The position numbers and the translations under genes were made by a program. The notes under the pieces were generated by a model. That model ran no database searches, was not told the origin of the DNA, and saw only the letters and a list, made by a program, of their open reading frames with translations. DNA of 64,000 bases, taken from contig SUYP01000009.1 in NCBI GenBank assembly GCA_015060395.1, positions 19,342-83,341 on the forward strand, given 5' to 3'. Positions 7,688-14,995 of the stretch are shown piece by piece. Within the stretch, counting starts at the first letter, position 1; every line of letters begins with the position of its first letter. The DNA is from Bacteroidales bacterium (GTDB taxonomy: Bacteria; Bacteroidota; Bacteroidia; Bacteroidales; UBA932).

Positions 7688-9418
7688 CTAAGGAAAAAGG
7701 AGACACATATCACGGCCCATTGCCTTGGCCGCAATTGATTCAGGAACGAACTTCCACTCACCTATCACACTGCGGTCACCGATCTTTGCCGGATCGATTT
7801 CCCCGTTCCTGACAAGATAGTCATATAAGATATCCCTTATTTCAGGATAGTATTCCACTACCCTGTCAGCAATTCTGTCAGTATCTATACCGGCTCCCTC
7901 GCGGAGGATATCACCGCCACCGCTTGCCCTATATGACGTCATAGCCACATTATATTCCGCAGACTCCTCAAATGGACTTCCGTCAGCAAGGGATCGGATG
8001 ATCACGCGTTTACCAGACGGTTTAGTGACATCGACATCATAAACAAGGCCCCCGGCCGAATCAAAATTGTACGAACGGTTTACAAAAGACCAGCGTTTCT
8101 GTCCGGTACGAGGGTCAGGTGCATCGGTAATCTTGAGCAGATGTTCGTCTGGAGAAGATATCGTATTGATCCACCGGTCGTACGAATACTCCAGACAATC
8201 CTTTATTTCCTTGCCGGCCATCTTCACCACAAAAAGCTGATTTTCAAATGGATATATAGTAAAGAGGTCATTATACACCAGAGTGCCGGCCTCGATGAAG
8301 CCATTGAATGTCAATGGAGCGGCAAATGAAATCTGAGCCGGAGTACATCCGAGGGAAAGAGTATGTATAAGGTTCACATAGTCTGACATTCCGCTATATG
8401 CATCACGTGTGCGGAGGTCAGTCTTCAATTCTCCCACTTCCTTGAGCGTAAAGGCCTTCACAGCTTCAAAATCAGGATGGAACAGTTCCTGCATCCTGCT
8501 ATCGACATTCTTCTTGTCCACTGGCAGAAGATCCGCATCCAGAGTCTTGGAGACGATCTCTCCATCCTCGACCTTAAGAGTCACCGTTCCGAAACCGAGG
8601 TTACGGCAATGGCTTCCTGCATTGATCAGGCAGATACTGTCCGTCTTATGCACAACAGGCCTGTGATCGTGTGCACACACAACGAAATCCACTCCTCTGA
8701 GGCTCTTGAACAGATCCAGCCCCTGACTCTCGATGCTCGAACCGTCTCCATCTCCTGTTCCTGCGTGTATGGCCACAATCACTACATCTGATTTTTCTTC
8801 TGCCTTCACCCTGTCAACCACATCCTGAGCCATAGGCACAAGCGACTCAAATGTCATCCCCTCCCAGAGAAGAGGTGAAAGCCATCCCTTTATATTCGGA
8901 TTGGTGAAGCCGATGACCGTTATATTGATACCGTGCCTCTTCAATGTCACATATTCCTGGAAATAAGGACGCCCGTCATCTGTGCGCAAAGCATTTGCAG
9001 CGAGAAACGGAACATCCATCGTCCTGACCATACGGTCATACACCTTATGACCTGTTTCAATGTCGTGATTGCCGACGACGACTGCGTCATAGCCGATATA
9101 TTCCACCATACGGGCGAAAATATGTCTGGATGTCGTGTCTATATAGTTGAAGTAATATGCGGCATTATCTCCTTGCAGGCAGTCCCCGGCATCGAGAAGA
9201 ATCACATTCTCAGCTCCGTCAGCCCTGCGGATGCTGTCGGCATACCAGGATATGTTGGTCAAGGCATTGTTTGTCCCGTCCGTTACATAAAGTGAATCGA
9301 AATAATGTCCGTGGACATCGTTTGTAGTAAGGATCCTGAAGGTATATTCTCCGTCCTCAGGTCCGCAGCAGGCACAGACCGCCACAGCTGCAATCACAGC
9401 ATATAGATATCTTTTCAT
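7688..9418 (-). CDS. 5'-nucleotidase/UshA-type metallophosphatase, lipoprotein
   Basis: 576 residues, exported, with a type II signal ending in CACC near residue 18. N-terminal calcineurin-like phosphoesterase domain with metal motifs TTNDVHGH, GDCLQGD, VGNHDIE and CAHDHRP; C-terminal 5'-nucleotidase domain (about 320-550) with SGGGDILREG. It would remove phosphate from nucleotides or related phosphoesters in the periplasm or at the surface. It overlaps the preceding beta-barrel-like gene by 4 nt (ATGA), so the two are translationally coupled. Length and domain order are normal for UshA-like proteins; the true substrate could also be UDP-sugars. Confidence 0.92.
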   Translation of the reverse strand: MKRYLYAVIAAVAVCACCGPEDGEYTFRILTTNDVHGHYFDSLYVTDGTNNALTNISWYADSIRRADGAENVILLDAGDCLQGDNAAYYFNYIDTTSRHIFARMVEYIGYDAVVVGNHDIETGHKVYDRMVRTMDVPFLAANALRTDDGRPYFQEYVTLKRHGINITVIGFTNPNIKGWLSPLLWEGMTFESLVPMAQDVVDRVKAEEKSDVVIVAIHAGTGDGDGSSIESQGLDLFKSLRGVDFVVCAHDHRPVVHKTDSICLINAGSHCRNLGFGTVTLKVEDGEIVSKTLDADLLPVDKKNVDSRMQELFHPDFEAVKAFTLKEVGELKTDLRTRDAYSGMSDYVNLIHTLSLGCTPAQISFAAPLTFNGFIEAGTLVYNDLFTIYPFENQLFVVKMAGKEIKDCLEYSYDRWINTISSPDEHLLKITDAPDPRTGQKRWSFVNRSYNFDSAGGLVYDVDVTKPSGKRVIIRSLADGSPFEESAEYNVAMTSYRASGGGDILREGAGIDTDRIADRVVEYYPEIRDILYDYLVRNGEIDPAKIGDRSVIGEWKFVPESIAAKAMGRDMCLLFP

Positions 9419-10605
9419 TTTCTTTTCACTATTTCATTTATATTGAACTTCACTCCTACCACCTGCTGGCATCCGGAGTAACGGAAATTATGGAAATGGA
9501 ACCGCGCAGAGATTATGAACGACAGATATCTTCCGATATGGGGCTCATAGCTTAAATCAAGCCTGTCGTACATTCCCGGACCTTCAGTCCCGTCATCGTT
9601 CATTCTGTAGAATGGGTCACCCATATAAAGCCGGTTGCCGTACTTGTCTCCGCCAGCATCAAGGCTGTTATAATAAGGCATCATATCAGCGCCATAGAAA
9701 AGATGATTATGAAGTGTCACGTTCCACTTCTTCAGGGCGATATCAAATTCACCTCCGCAAGGCATCACGTAATGTCCCACAAAGACCCTGTCGTGCTGCA
9801 TTCCCTGAAGCCATCCCAGGCGCATAGAAAACTCCTGGAAACCAATCCTGCTGCCGAAATCGAACTTGACGAAAGGATTCAGGAGTATATTGTCCACCAC
9901 TCCCCTGGCCTTCTCAGAACCGGCAAAATGATACATATAGGCGGAATATCCGAGCTCAAAGAATGAAGCGATCTGACTTCGGCCGGATGAAAATATCATA
10001 AACTTTTCCTTTCTGGCCTGCCCATACTGGCCCATCCAGTCACAACCCACCTCCCAATAGGCCTTCGGACGGCGGATTTTTACCAGAAGGCCCTCAAGAT
10101 TATTGTCATAGAACTTCAATGAATCTGAATAGAAGATCTCCGAATACGAGCCTTCCGAAACACGACGCGGAAAAATTCCTGCATACAGTTCAAGTCCGGT
10201 CTTATCTGTCGCCTTGTTCAATTTATAATAAAGGGTCAGTTCCCTGAACAAAGCGGAATTATTGAGCCCCGGCGATGTCTCGTCAGTTTCTGCCCCTCCG
10301 GTAAGCAGTCGGGAAACTGGTGAGGCTCCGAAATCCTTCATAACATCTAGTCCGACCATCAGCTGATGATTCATTTTCTTCTCATATTGAGGAACATATA
10401 TTCCAAAAGAAGGAGTAAGACGTGCACCGAAAATCGTCATCGAATTTGAAAATGCACTACGGTAGAACTCACGGTTGTCAAACCTCATCTCGAAATCTAC
10501 ATCGTAAGCAAATCTCACCTTTGCGGACTCGTCTTGCCGTGCATACGAAGGCATAGCGATCAGAAGTAAAGCTAAAAAGATAAGTCTCTGTATATCATTC
10601 TTCAT
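9415..10605 (-). CDS. Predicted outer-membrane beta-barrel protein, unknown function
   Basis: 396 residues with a Sec signal (residues 1-22, cut after SYA). The rest alternates polar and aromatic residues in short strands (for example KVRFAYDVDFEMRFDN, YEPHIGRYLSFIISARFHFHNF), as in outer-membrane barrels. I recognise no named family. It is first in a two-gene operon with the 5'-nucleotidase-type phosphatase, so it may be a channel or an organising protein for it. The -7 element TATCTTTG at 10635-10628 lies about 23 nt upstream of the start. Confidence 0.75.
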   Translation of the reverse strand: MKNDIQRLIFLALLLIAMPSYARQDESAKVRFAYDVDFEMRFDNREFYRSAFSNSMTIFGARLTPSFGIYVPQYEKKMNHQLMVGLDVMKDFGASPVSRLLTGGAETDETSPGLNNSALFRELTLYYKLNKATDKTGLELYAGIFPRRVSEGSYSEIFYSDSLKFYDNNLEGLLVKIRRPKAYWEVGCDWMGQYGQARKEKFMIFSSGRSQIASFFELGYSAYMYHFAGSEKARGVVDNILLNPFVKFDFGSRIGFQEFSMRLGWLQGMQHDRVFVGHYVMPCGGEFDIALKKWNVTLHNHLFYGADMMPYYNSLDAGGDKYGNRLYMGDPFYRMNDDGTEGPGMYDRLDLSYEPHIGRYLSFIISARFHFHNFRYSGCQQVVGVKFNINEIVKRK

Positions 10606-10627
10606 ATCAATCAGGTATAAAATCTGT

Positions 10628-10635
10628 CAAAGATA
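10628..10635 (-). promoter_or_regulatory. -7 element TATCTTTG for the barrel-phosphatase operon
   Basis: TATCTTTG on the minus strand (10635-10628) fits TAnnTTTG and gives a leader of about 16 nt to ATG 10605. No TTG lies at 19-21 nt; the nearest TTTG is 24 nt upstream, within the repeated TTTTGTGC half-sites. Confidence 0.5.
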
Positions 10636-10655
10636 GCAAAGAGACTTCAGTTGGA

Positions 10656-10736
10656 AGCACAAAACAATGCATTTTTGTGCTTTTTGAAGCAAATTTTGAC
10701 AGTCCCAAACACGAAAACGGGCATTTTTGTGCTTTT
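10656..10736. repeat. Three TTTTGTGC half-sites in a divergent intergenic region
   Basis: AGCACAAAA (10656-10664) is the inverse of TTTTGTGCT (10673-10681). The 16-nt GCATTTTTGTGCTTTT at 10669-10684 is repeated exactly at 10721-10736, 52 bp away. The sites lie between the -7 elements of the leftward barrel gene and the rightward GSCFA gene. This arrangement suggests cooperative binding by a regulator that touches both promoters; no regulator gene is adjacent. Confidence 0.6.
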
Positions 10737-10741
10737 AAAGC

Positions 10742-10749
10742 TATCTTTG
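10742..10749 (+). promoter_or_regulatory. -7 element TATCTTTG for the GSCFA gene
   Basis: Consensus TAnnTTTG ending 20 nt before ATG 10770. It supports the 10770 start over an upstream in-frame GTG at 10677, which would lie before the promoter. Confidence 0.6.
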
Positions 10750-10769
10750 CAATCAAACAGGAACCCACT

Positions 10770-11672
10770 ATGCTGAAATTACAGACACCGGTAGCCGACG
10801 GACCTTGCAGGGTCGGCATCTCATACAACGACAAGATTATGATGCTCGGAAGCTGCTTTTCCGAAAACATCGGCAGACAGCTGGATAATTTCGGATTTGA
10901 TGTATGTATAAATCCTTTCGGAACGCTATATAACCCGATGTCCATACTTCACAGCATCGAAAGGCTTATTGAGGGGCGGCCATTCACAGAAGCAGACTGC
11001 ATTCAGATCGGAGCTGGAGACACAAGATGGTGTTCATTCAGCCACCACACCTCATTTGCTGCCGATTCCATTGAAGCCTTCCTCGTCAAGGCCAATACAG
11101 CACTTGAAAGCGCCAGAAGCAGGTTCCTTGAATGCAATAAGGTCATCATAACTCTCGGAACAAGCTGGTGCTTCAGGCACAGAACAAGCGGTCGGATCGT
11201 ATCCAACTGCCTCAAACAGCCTGCATCAGACTTTCTCCGCCTGCGTCTCTCCTGCGACGAGGTCATCACCGCACTTCACCGGATCATTGACCTGTGCAAC
11301 AGCACCGAAGGATGTGAAAGAAAACAATTCATATTTACCGTAAGCCCTATACGCCATTTCAAGGACGGGGCACACGAAAACCAGATCAGCAAATCAACAC
11401 TTCTCCTGGGTATCGAGGAACTGATGGCAGGGCTTCCTGCCGACCTCAGTATGAGACCGTTCTATATCGCCGACTATTTCCCTGCTTACGAAATAGTGAT
11501 GGACGAGCTGAGGGACTATCGCTTCTATGCTGAAGATATGTGCCACCCTTCCGAACAGACGGTCAATTATATCCGCGAAAGATTCCTTGACTGGGCGCTT
11601 CCGGCATCAGAACACAAGAGGCTTCAGGAAAAAATGAAGGATTTCCGGCACAGCAGACACCTCCAGCACTAA
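10770..11672 (+). CDS. GSCFA-domain protein
   Basis: 300 residues, no signal peptide. The family-defining segment MLGSCFSENIGRQLDNFGFD is near residues 26-45, followed by NPFGTLYNP. The C-terminal block YFPAYEIVMDELRDYRFYAEDMCHPSEQ carries the His of a possible SGNH-like Ser-His pair with the Ser of GSCF. GSCFA proteins are SGNH/GDSL-related, and some act as esterases or acyl-modifying enzymes on polysaccharides, but the reaction here is unknown. It appears monocistronic: own -7 element upstream and a long hairpin at 11708-11754 downstream. Confidence 0.87.
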   Translation: MLKLQTPVADGPCRVGISYNDKIMMLGSCFSENIGRQLDNFGFDVCINPFGTLYNPMSILHSIERLIEGRPFTEADCIQIGAGDTRWCSFSHHTSFAADSIEAFLVKANTALESARSRFLECNKVIITLGTSWCFRHRTSGRIVSNCLKQPASDFLRLRLSCDEVITALHRIIDLCNSTEGCERKQFIFTVSPIRHFKDGAHENQISKSTLLLGIEELMAGLPADLSMRPFYIADYFPAYEIVMDELRDYRFYAEDMCHPSEQTVNYIRERFLDWALPASEHKRLQEKMKDFRHSRHLQH

Positions 11673-11707
11673 AGACAGCAGAGGATAACATTCTGCACCA
11701 CAGACAC

Positions 11708-11754
11708 TTACGCCTTCCACGTGCCGCACTCCGGGGAGCACGTAGAAGACGTAA
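11708..11754. terminator. Long hairpin downstream of the GSCFA gene
   Basis: Two 17-nt arms (11708-11724 and 11738-11754) pair with two C/A mismatches around a 13-nt loop, 35 nt after the GSCFA stop. There is no T-tract, so it is either a weak terminator or an RNA-stabilising structure. Confidence 0.5.
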
Positions 11755-11807
11755 ACCACTGATAATCACGAAGATAAAGAATGACAAAAATTATTTTTGC
11801 AAAAGTA

Positions 11808-11837
11808 TTGCAGAAATGAAAATTATACCTACCTTTG
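11808..11837 (+). promoter_or_regulatory. Promoter of the ABC-GntR operon
   Basis: TTG (11808-11810), 19 nt, TACCTTTG (11830-11837): both elements and the spacing fit the Bacteroidetes consensus. The predicted start site near 11843 falls inside the inverted repeat at 11839-11862. The leader to ATG 11915 is about 70 nt. Confidence 0.8.
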
Positions 11838-11838
11838 C

Positions 11839-11862
11839 AGTGTACTACTTCACTAATACACT
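11839..11862. promoter_or_regulatory. Inverted repeat, candidate GntR/YtrA operator
   Basis: AGTGTACTA, 6 nt, TAATACACT: two 9-nt arms with one mismatch, directly after the -7 element and over the expected transcription start. YtrA-type GntR repressors of ABC operons bind similar TGTACTA-type repeats, and such a regulator is the third gene of this operon. Autorepression by blocking RNA polymerase is the simplest reading. Confidence 0.7.
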
Positions 11863-11914
11863 ATAAAGAATATCCCGAAAGGGAACTTAACAATAGACAT
11901 TAAAACATAGTATT

Positions 11915-12802
11915 ATGATCACAATCAATGATCTTGGTTTCACTTACGGTGAGACCGGCGGACTGGGAAGCATCAGTCTGGACAGAAAGAAAGGACATAT
12001 TCAGCCGACAGACAGATATGTCCTCAGAAACATCACGATGACTCTCGAAGAAGGCTGCATCTATGGACTTCTTGGAGAAAACGGAGTCGGCAAGACCACA
12101 TTCCTGACACTCCTCAGCGGACTGAAGAAGCCGCAGCTGGGAGAGATCGACATTGACGGTCACAAGCCATACGACAGGGAACCTTCGTTCCTTGCAGACC
12201 AGTACTACCTCAGTGACGAAGTTGCAGCCGTGAATATGAAGGCAATTGATTACGCCCGGAACTATGGAAAATTCTGGGAGAATTTCGACATCGGAAAATT
12301 CAAGGAAGTGATGGAGGTGCTGGAGAATGACACCGAGCAGAAGATGACCAGGATGTCTTTCGGCCAGTTGAAAAAGACTTACATCGCTTTCGCCCTCGCC
12401 TGCAACACCAAGTACCTCTTTATGGACGAGCCGACCAACGGCCTTGACATCCCCTCAAAGGCCCAGTTCAGAAAGGCTGTCACCAAGTACACCCGCGAGG
12501 ACTCTGTCATTCTCATATCAACCCATCAGGTCCGTGATCTTGAGAATATCATAGACCCGATCATCATTCTGGACCGTCAGGATGTGCTCCTGAATGCCAC
12601 AATCGCAGAAATATCGGAAAAGCTGTATTTCGATTACAGCAGCGAACCGATGGAAAACGCATTATATCGGGAAATGATTCCGGGAGGCAACATACAGGTA
12701 TGTCTCAACCAGACCGGTGAGGACAGCAAGGTGAATCTCGAAGCACTATTCAACACAGTGCATCAGCACAAGGAACTTATCAAAGGAATATTCAACAAAT
12801 AG
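11915..12802 (+). CDS. ABC transporter ATP-binding protein
   Basis: 295 residues, cytoplasmic ATPase subunit. Walker A GLLGENGVGKTTFL (about 51-64), signature helix MSFGQLKK in place of the usual LSGGQ, Walker B YLFMDEPTNGLDI, H-loop STHQVRD. A 25-residue stretch rich in charged residues sits between the first strand and the usual start of the domain, an uncommon extension. It lies 5 nt before the permease gene and shares the operon with a GntR/YtrA-type repressor; such exporters often respond to cell-envelope stress or antibiotics. The substrate cannot be inferred. Confidence 0.93.
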   Translation: MITINDLGFTYGETGGLGSISLDRKKGHIQPTDRYVLRNITMTLEEGCIYGLLGENGVGKTTFLTLLSGLKKPQLGEIDIDGHKPYDREPSFLADQYYLSDEVAAVNMKAIDYARNYGKFWENFDIGKFKEVMEVLENDTEQKMTRMSFGQLKKTYIAFALACNTKYLFMDEPTNGLDIPSKAQFRKAVTKYTREDSVILISTHQVRDLENIIDPIIILDRQDVLLNATIAEISEKLYFDYSSEPMENALYREMIPGGNIQVCLNQTGEDSKVNLEALFNTVHQHKELIKGIFNK

Positions 12803-12807
12803 ACACT

Positions 12808-13692
12808 ATGAAAAAAGATATATTCAATTTCCGCAGATTCGGAAAATATTTCTCGACAGACATCAGAACCTGCAGCGCAAACTACGGTCTGAGTCTTCTC
12901 ACAATATCCATTCTTTCCCCTGTGGTACTGTACTTCATCACCGCTGCATTCAACCTGATGCTCGGAAACGGATGGAACGGGCCGGATATGGGCTTGAGAG
13001 TATTTGTATTCATTGTTGCAATGATCTGTATGGTAGTCACTATGCCGGTAAAATGCTACGGCAGGATCACTGAAAAGCAGTACGGCTCATTCTGGCTTAC
13101 CCTCCCCGCATCCAGATTGGAGAAATTCGCAAGTATGATCCTGATGACCTGCATCATCGTTCCTGTATCTGGAGCATTGCTGTATCTGGGTCTGGACGCT
13201 GTGATATGCGCATTGGACAGCACCTGCGGACAGAATCTGGTAGCCGGCGGTATGGAACTTCTGCAGAAAATGGGAGAAGCTCAGGATGTTACATTCAACT
13301 TCATTGACGAAAACATAACAATCGAAGATGCAACATTGGCCCAGGAAATCATCAGACAGGTGAATAATCCTTGGATGTATCTGGACGAAATATTCTGTGT
13401 CACTCTGCCGTTCCTGCTTGGAGCGATCTTCTTCAGGAATGGAAAGACAGTAAAGACAATTCTGGCACTCTTCGCAATCAGCACAGCCACAAGCATAATC
13501 TGTTCACCGATCTTAACCAGCTGGGCAATGGAAATAGTAAATAATGCAAATGAGGATCCTACGGCAATATTGCAGATGTTCAACAACAAGTTGTTCAAGA
13601 ATCTCGTGCTCATAGACACCGTCACAGATACTGTGACAAACCTCGCCCTCCTGGCCGGAGTCTGGTTCAGGATCAAGACCTTAAAGCATTAG
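12808..13692 (+). CDS. ABC transporter permease-like membrane protein
   Basis: 294 residues with about six hydrophobic segments (near 27-52, 68-86, 100-128, 190-205, 213-233 and 270-288) and a periplasmic or cytoplasmic stretch between segments 3 and 4. I recognise no named family, but it starts 5 nt after the ATPase gene and is followed 4 nt later by the GntR gene, as in YtrA-regulated exporters. It would form the channel with two copies of the ATPase. Confidence 0.8.
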   Translation: MKKDIFNFRRFGKYFSTDIRTCSANYGLSLLTISILSPVVLYFITAAFNLMLGNGWNGPDMGLRVFVFIVAMICMVVTMPVKCYGRITEKQYGSFWLTLPASRLEKFASMILMTCIIVPVSGALLYLGLDAVICALDSTCGQNLVAGGMELLQKMGEAQDVTFNFIDENITIEDATLAQEIIRQVNNPWMYLDEIFCVTLPFLLGAIFFRNGKTVKTILALFAISTATSIICSPILTSWAMEIVNNANEDPTAILQMFNNKLFKNLVLIDTVTDTVTNLALLAGVWFRIKTLKH

Positions 13693-13696
13693 GATT

Positions 13697-14032
13697 ATGG
13701 AATTCAACAGCAACAAATCAATATATCTCCAGATCTGTGACACAATCTGCGAACAGATCCTTAGCGGCGAGCTCAAGCCTGACGCCAGGATTCCGTCAGT
13801 GCGCGAGTATGGAGCGGAAATCGGAGTGAATCCAAACACTGTGATGAGGTCGTATGAAAAACTGACCGGAGAAGGCATAATCTACAATAAAAGAGGAATC
13901 GGATATTTTATATGCCCTGAGGCTAAAGAACTGGTACTCTGCACATTGCGCAAGGAATTCATTGAGGACGAGGTGCCGGCAATTGTCAGAAGAATGAATC
14001 TTCTGGGGCTGAAACCAGAGGATATATTCTGA
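13697..14032 (+). CDS. GntR-family regulator, YtrA subfamily
   Basis: 111 residues: N-terminal winged helix of the GntR type (SIYLQICDTICEQILSGEL, then IPSVREYGAEIGVNPNTVMRSYEKL) and a short C-terminal dimerisation tail without a ligand domain, which defines the YtrA subfamily. It is last in the ABC operon, whereas YtrA-type genes usually come first. It probably represses the operon through the inverted repeat at 11839-11862. Confidence 0.92.
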   Translation: MEFNSNKSIYLQICDTICEQILSGELKPDARIPSVREYGAEIGVNPNTVMRSYEKLTGEGIIYNKRGIGYFICPEAKELVLCTLRKEFIEDEVPAIVRRMNLLGLKPEDIF

Positions 14033-14040
14033 AATCATTT

Positions 14041-14071
14041 TTTGTATTATTACAGAAAATATATAAATTTG
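14041..14071 (+). promoter_or_regulatory. Promoter of the twin lipoprotein operon
   Basis: TTTG (14041-14044), 19 nt, TAAATTTG (14064-14071), a full match to the Bacteroidetes consensus, 39 nt before ATG 14111. It shows that the lipoproteins have their own transcription start rather than relying on the ABC operon. Confidence 0.8.
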
Positions 14072-14110
14072 CACCGTACCTAAAACCTAAGCCGGCGTAA
14101 CAGAACCGGA

Positions 14111-14560
14111 ATGAAACTTTTATTTGTAAATATGATAATGCTGCTATCAATTCTGGTGGCAGCATTATCGTGCTCTGTAGGGCCAGATGCAGAACCGGGA
14201 CCTATAGAATATGAAGGGACATATACTGTAGTCGTTTCGGGTACAGCATCTGACAAGGAGACCACTATCCCGCTCGAGGGCATAAAGATCACTCTGCACG
14301 CCGCAGAGCCCATAATAGACGGTCAAGGAGAAGTAAGAACCACGACCGCCTATACGGACAACCGAGGACGATTTATGCTCACCGCAGAGGGCTTCACCAG
14401 GGAAATATCCTGCACGATCACTTCCGACGATCTGACAGGCAAATACGGATATGGCAGACAAGACATAAACATTTCCTGGAGCGGCCCGTCATACGACAAG
14501 CATACCGGAGTCTTCTACGTAAACGACTGCGATTTCTATCTGGAAAAACTTTTGAAATAG
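14111..14560 (+). CDS. Small lipoprotein with CarboxypepD_reg-like fold (1)
   Basis: 149 residues. Type II signal with a cysteine at residue 21 (AALSC). The mature part looks like one Ig-like/carboxypeptidase-regulatory domain: VVVSGTASDKETTIPLEGIKI, then TTTAYTDNRGRFMLTAEGF. The pattern resembles the small lipoproteins of Bacteroidales that are paired with a radical-SAM protein (lipo/rSAM system), but no radical-SAM gene is present here. Its stop codon is immediately followed by the ATG of a similar gene, so the two are a co-transcribed paralogous pair. Function unknown; family membership is tentative. Confidence 0.75.
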   Translation: MKLLFVNMIMLLSILVAALSCSVGPDAEPGPIEYEGTYTVVVSGTASDKETTIPLEGIKITLHAAEPIIDGQGEVRTTTAYTDNRGRFMLTAEGFTREISCTITSDDLTGKYGYGRQDINISWSGPSYDKHTGVFYVNDCDFYLEKLLK

Positions 14561-14995
14561 ATGAGACTTTTCAGCTTCATATCGGCATTTGCATCAATAT
14601 GTCTGCTAATTTCTTCCTGTAGTGCAGACGTTCCATATTCAGGTCAATACATAGATTTGGGATCTGTGCTGTTGTCCGGAACCGTTACAGACAATGCCGG
14701 GAATCCAATCGAGCACCTGAAGGTGACTCTTGACTGGAACTCCGGAAGCTACCAGGATATCAAATACACATCGAGCACAGGCCGGTTTGATGCCAATCTA
14801 AAAGATAGCGACAACAGCGATATCATCACAGTATCAATAGTCATAGAAGACATCGACGGAGAGGATAACGGAGGCTTGTTCAGCACTCACACCGAGAGAG
14901 TCACACTTATAAAAAATGAGATCACAGAGCCTGTTCTGAAGTTATCTTACCGTCTGAATCGCGCCACTGCTTCGGAGAACAGCCCACGATCTTGA
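14561..14995 (+). CDS. Small lipoprotein with CarboxypepD_reg-like fold (2)
   Basis: 144 residues, lipobox ISSC (Cys20). Mature domain begins VLLSGTVTDNAGNPIEHLKVTLDW and contains SSTGRFDANL and VIEDIDGEDNGGLFSTHTERV; the D-x-DGxxNGGxF stretch is typical of the lipo/rSAM-type lipoproteins. It starts directly at the end of the first lipoprotein gene. Its last 74 nt overlap, in antisense, the end of the AraC-type regulator gene, so the two transcripts converge and overlap. Role unknown. Confidence 0.75.
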   Translation: MRLFSFISAFASICLLISSCSADVPYSGQYIDLGSVLLSGTVTDNAGNPIEHLKVTLDWNSGSYQDIKYTSSTGRFDANLKDSDNSDIITVSIVIEDIDGEDNGGLFSTHTERVTLIKNEITEPVLKLSYRLNRATASENSPRS

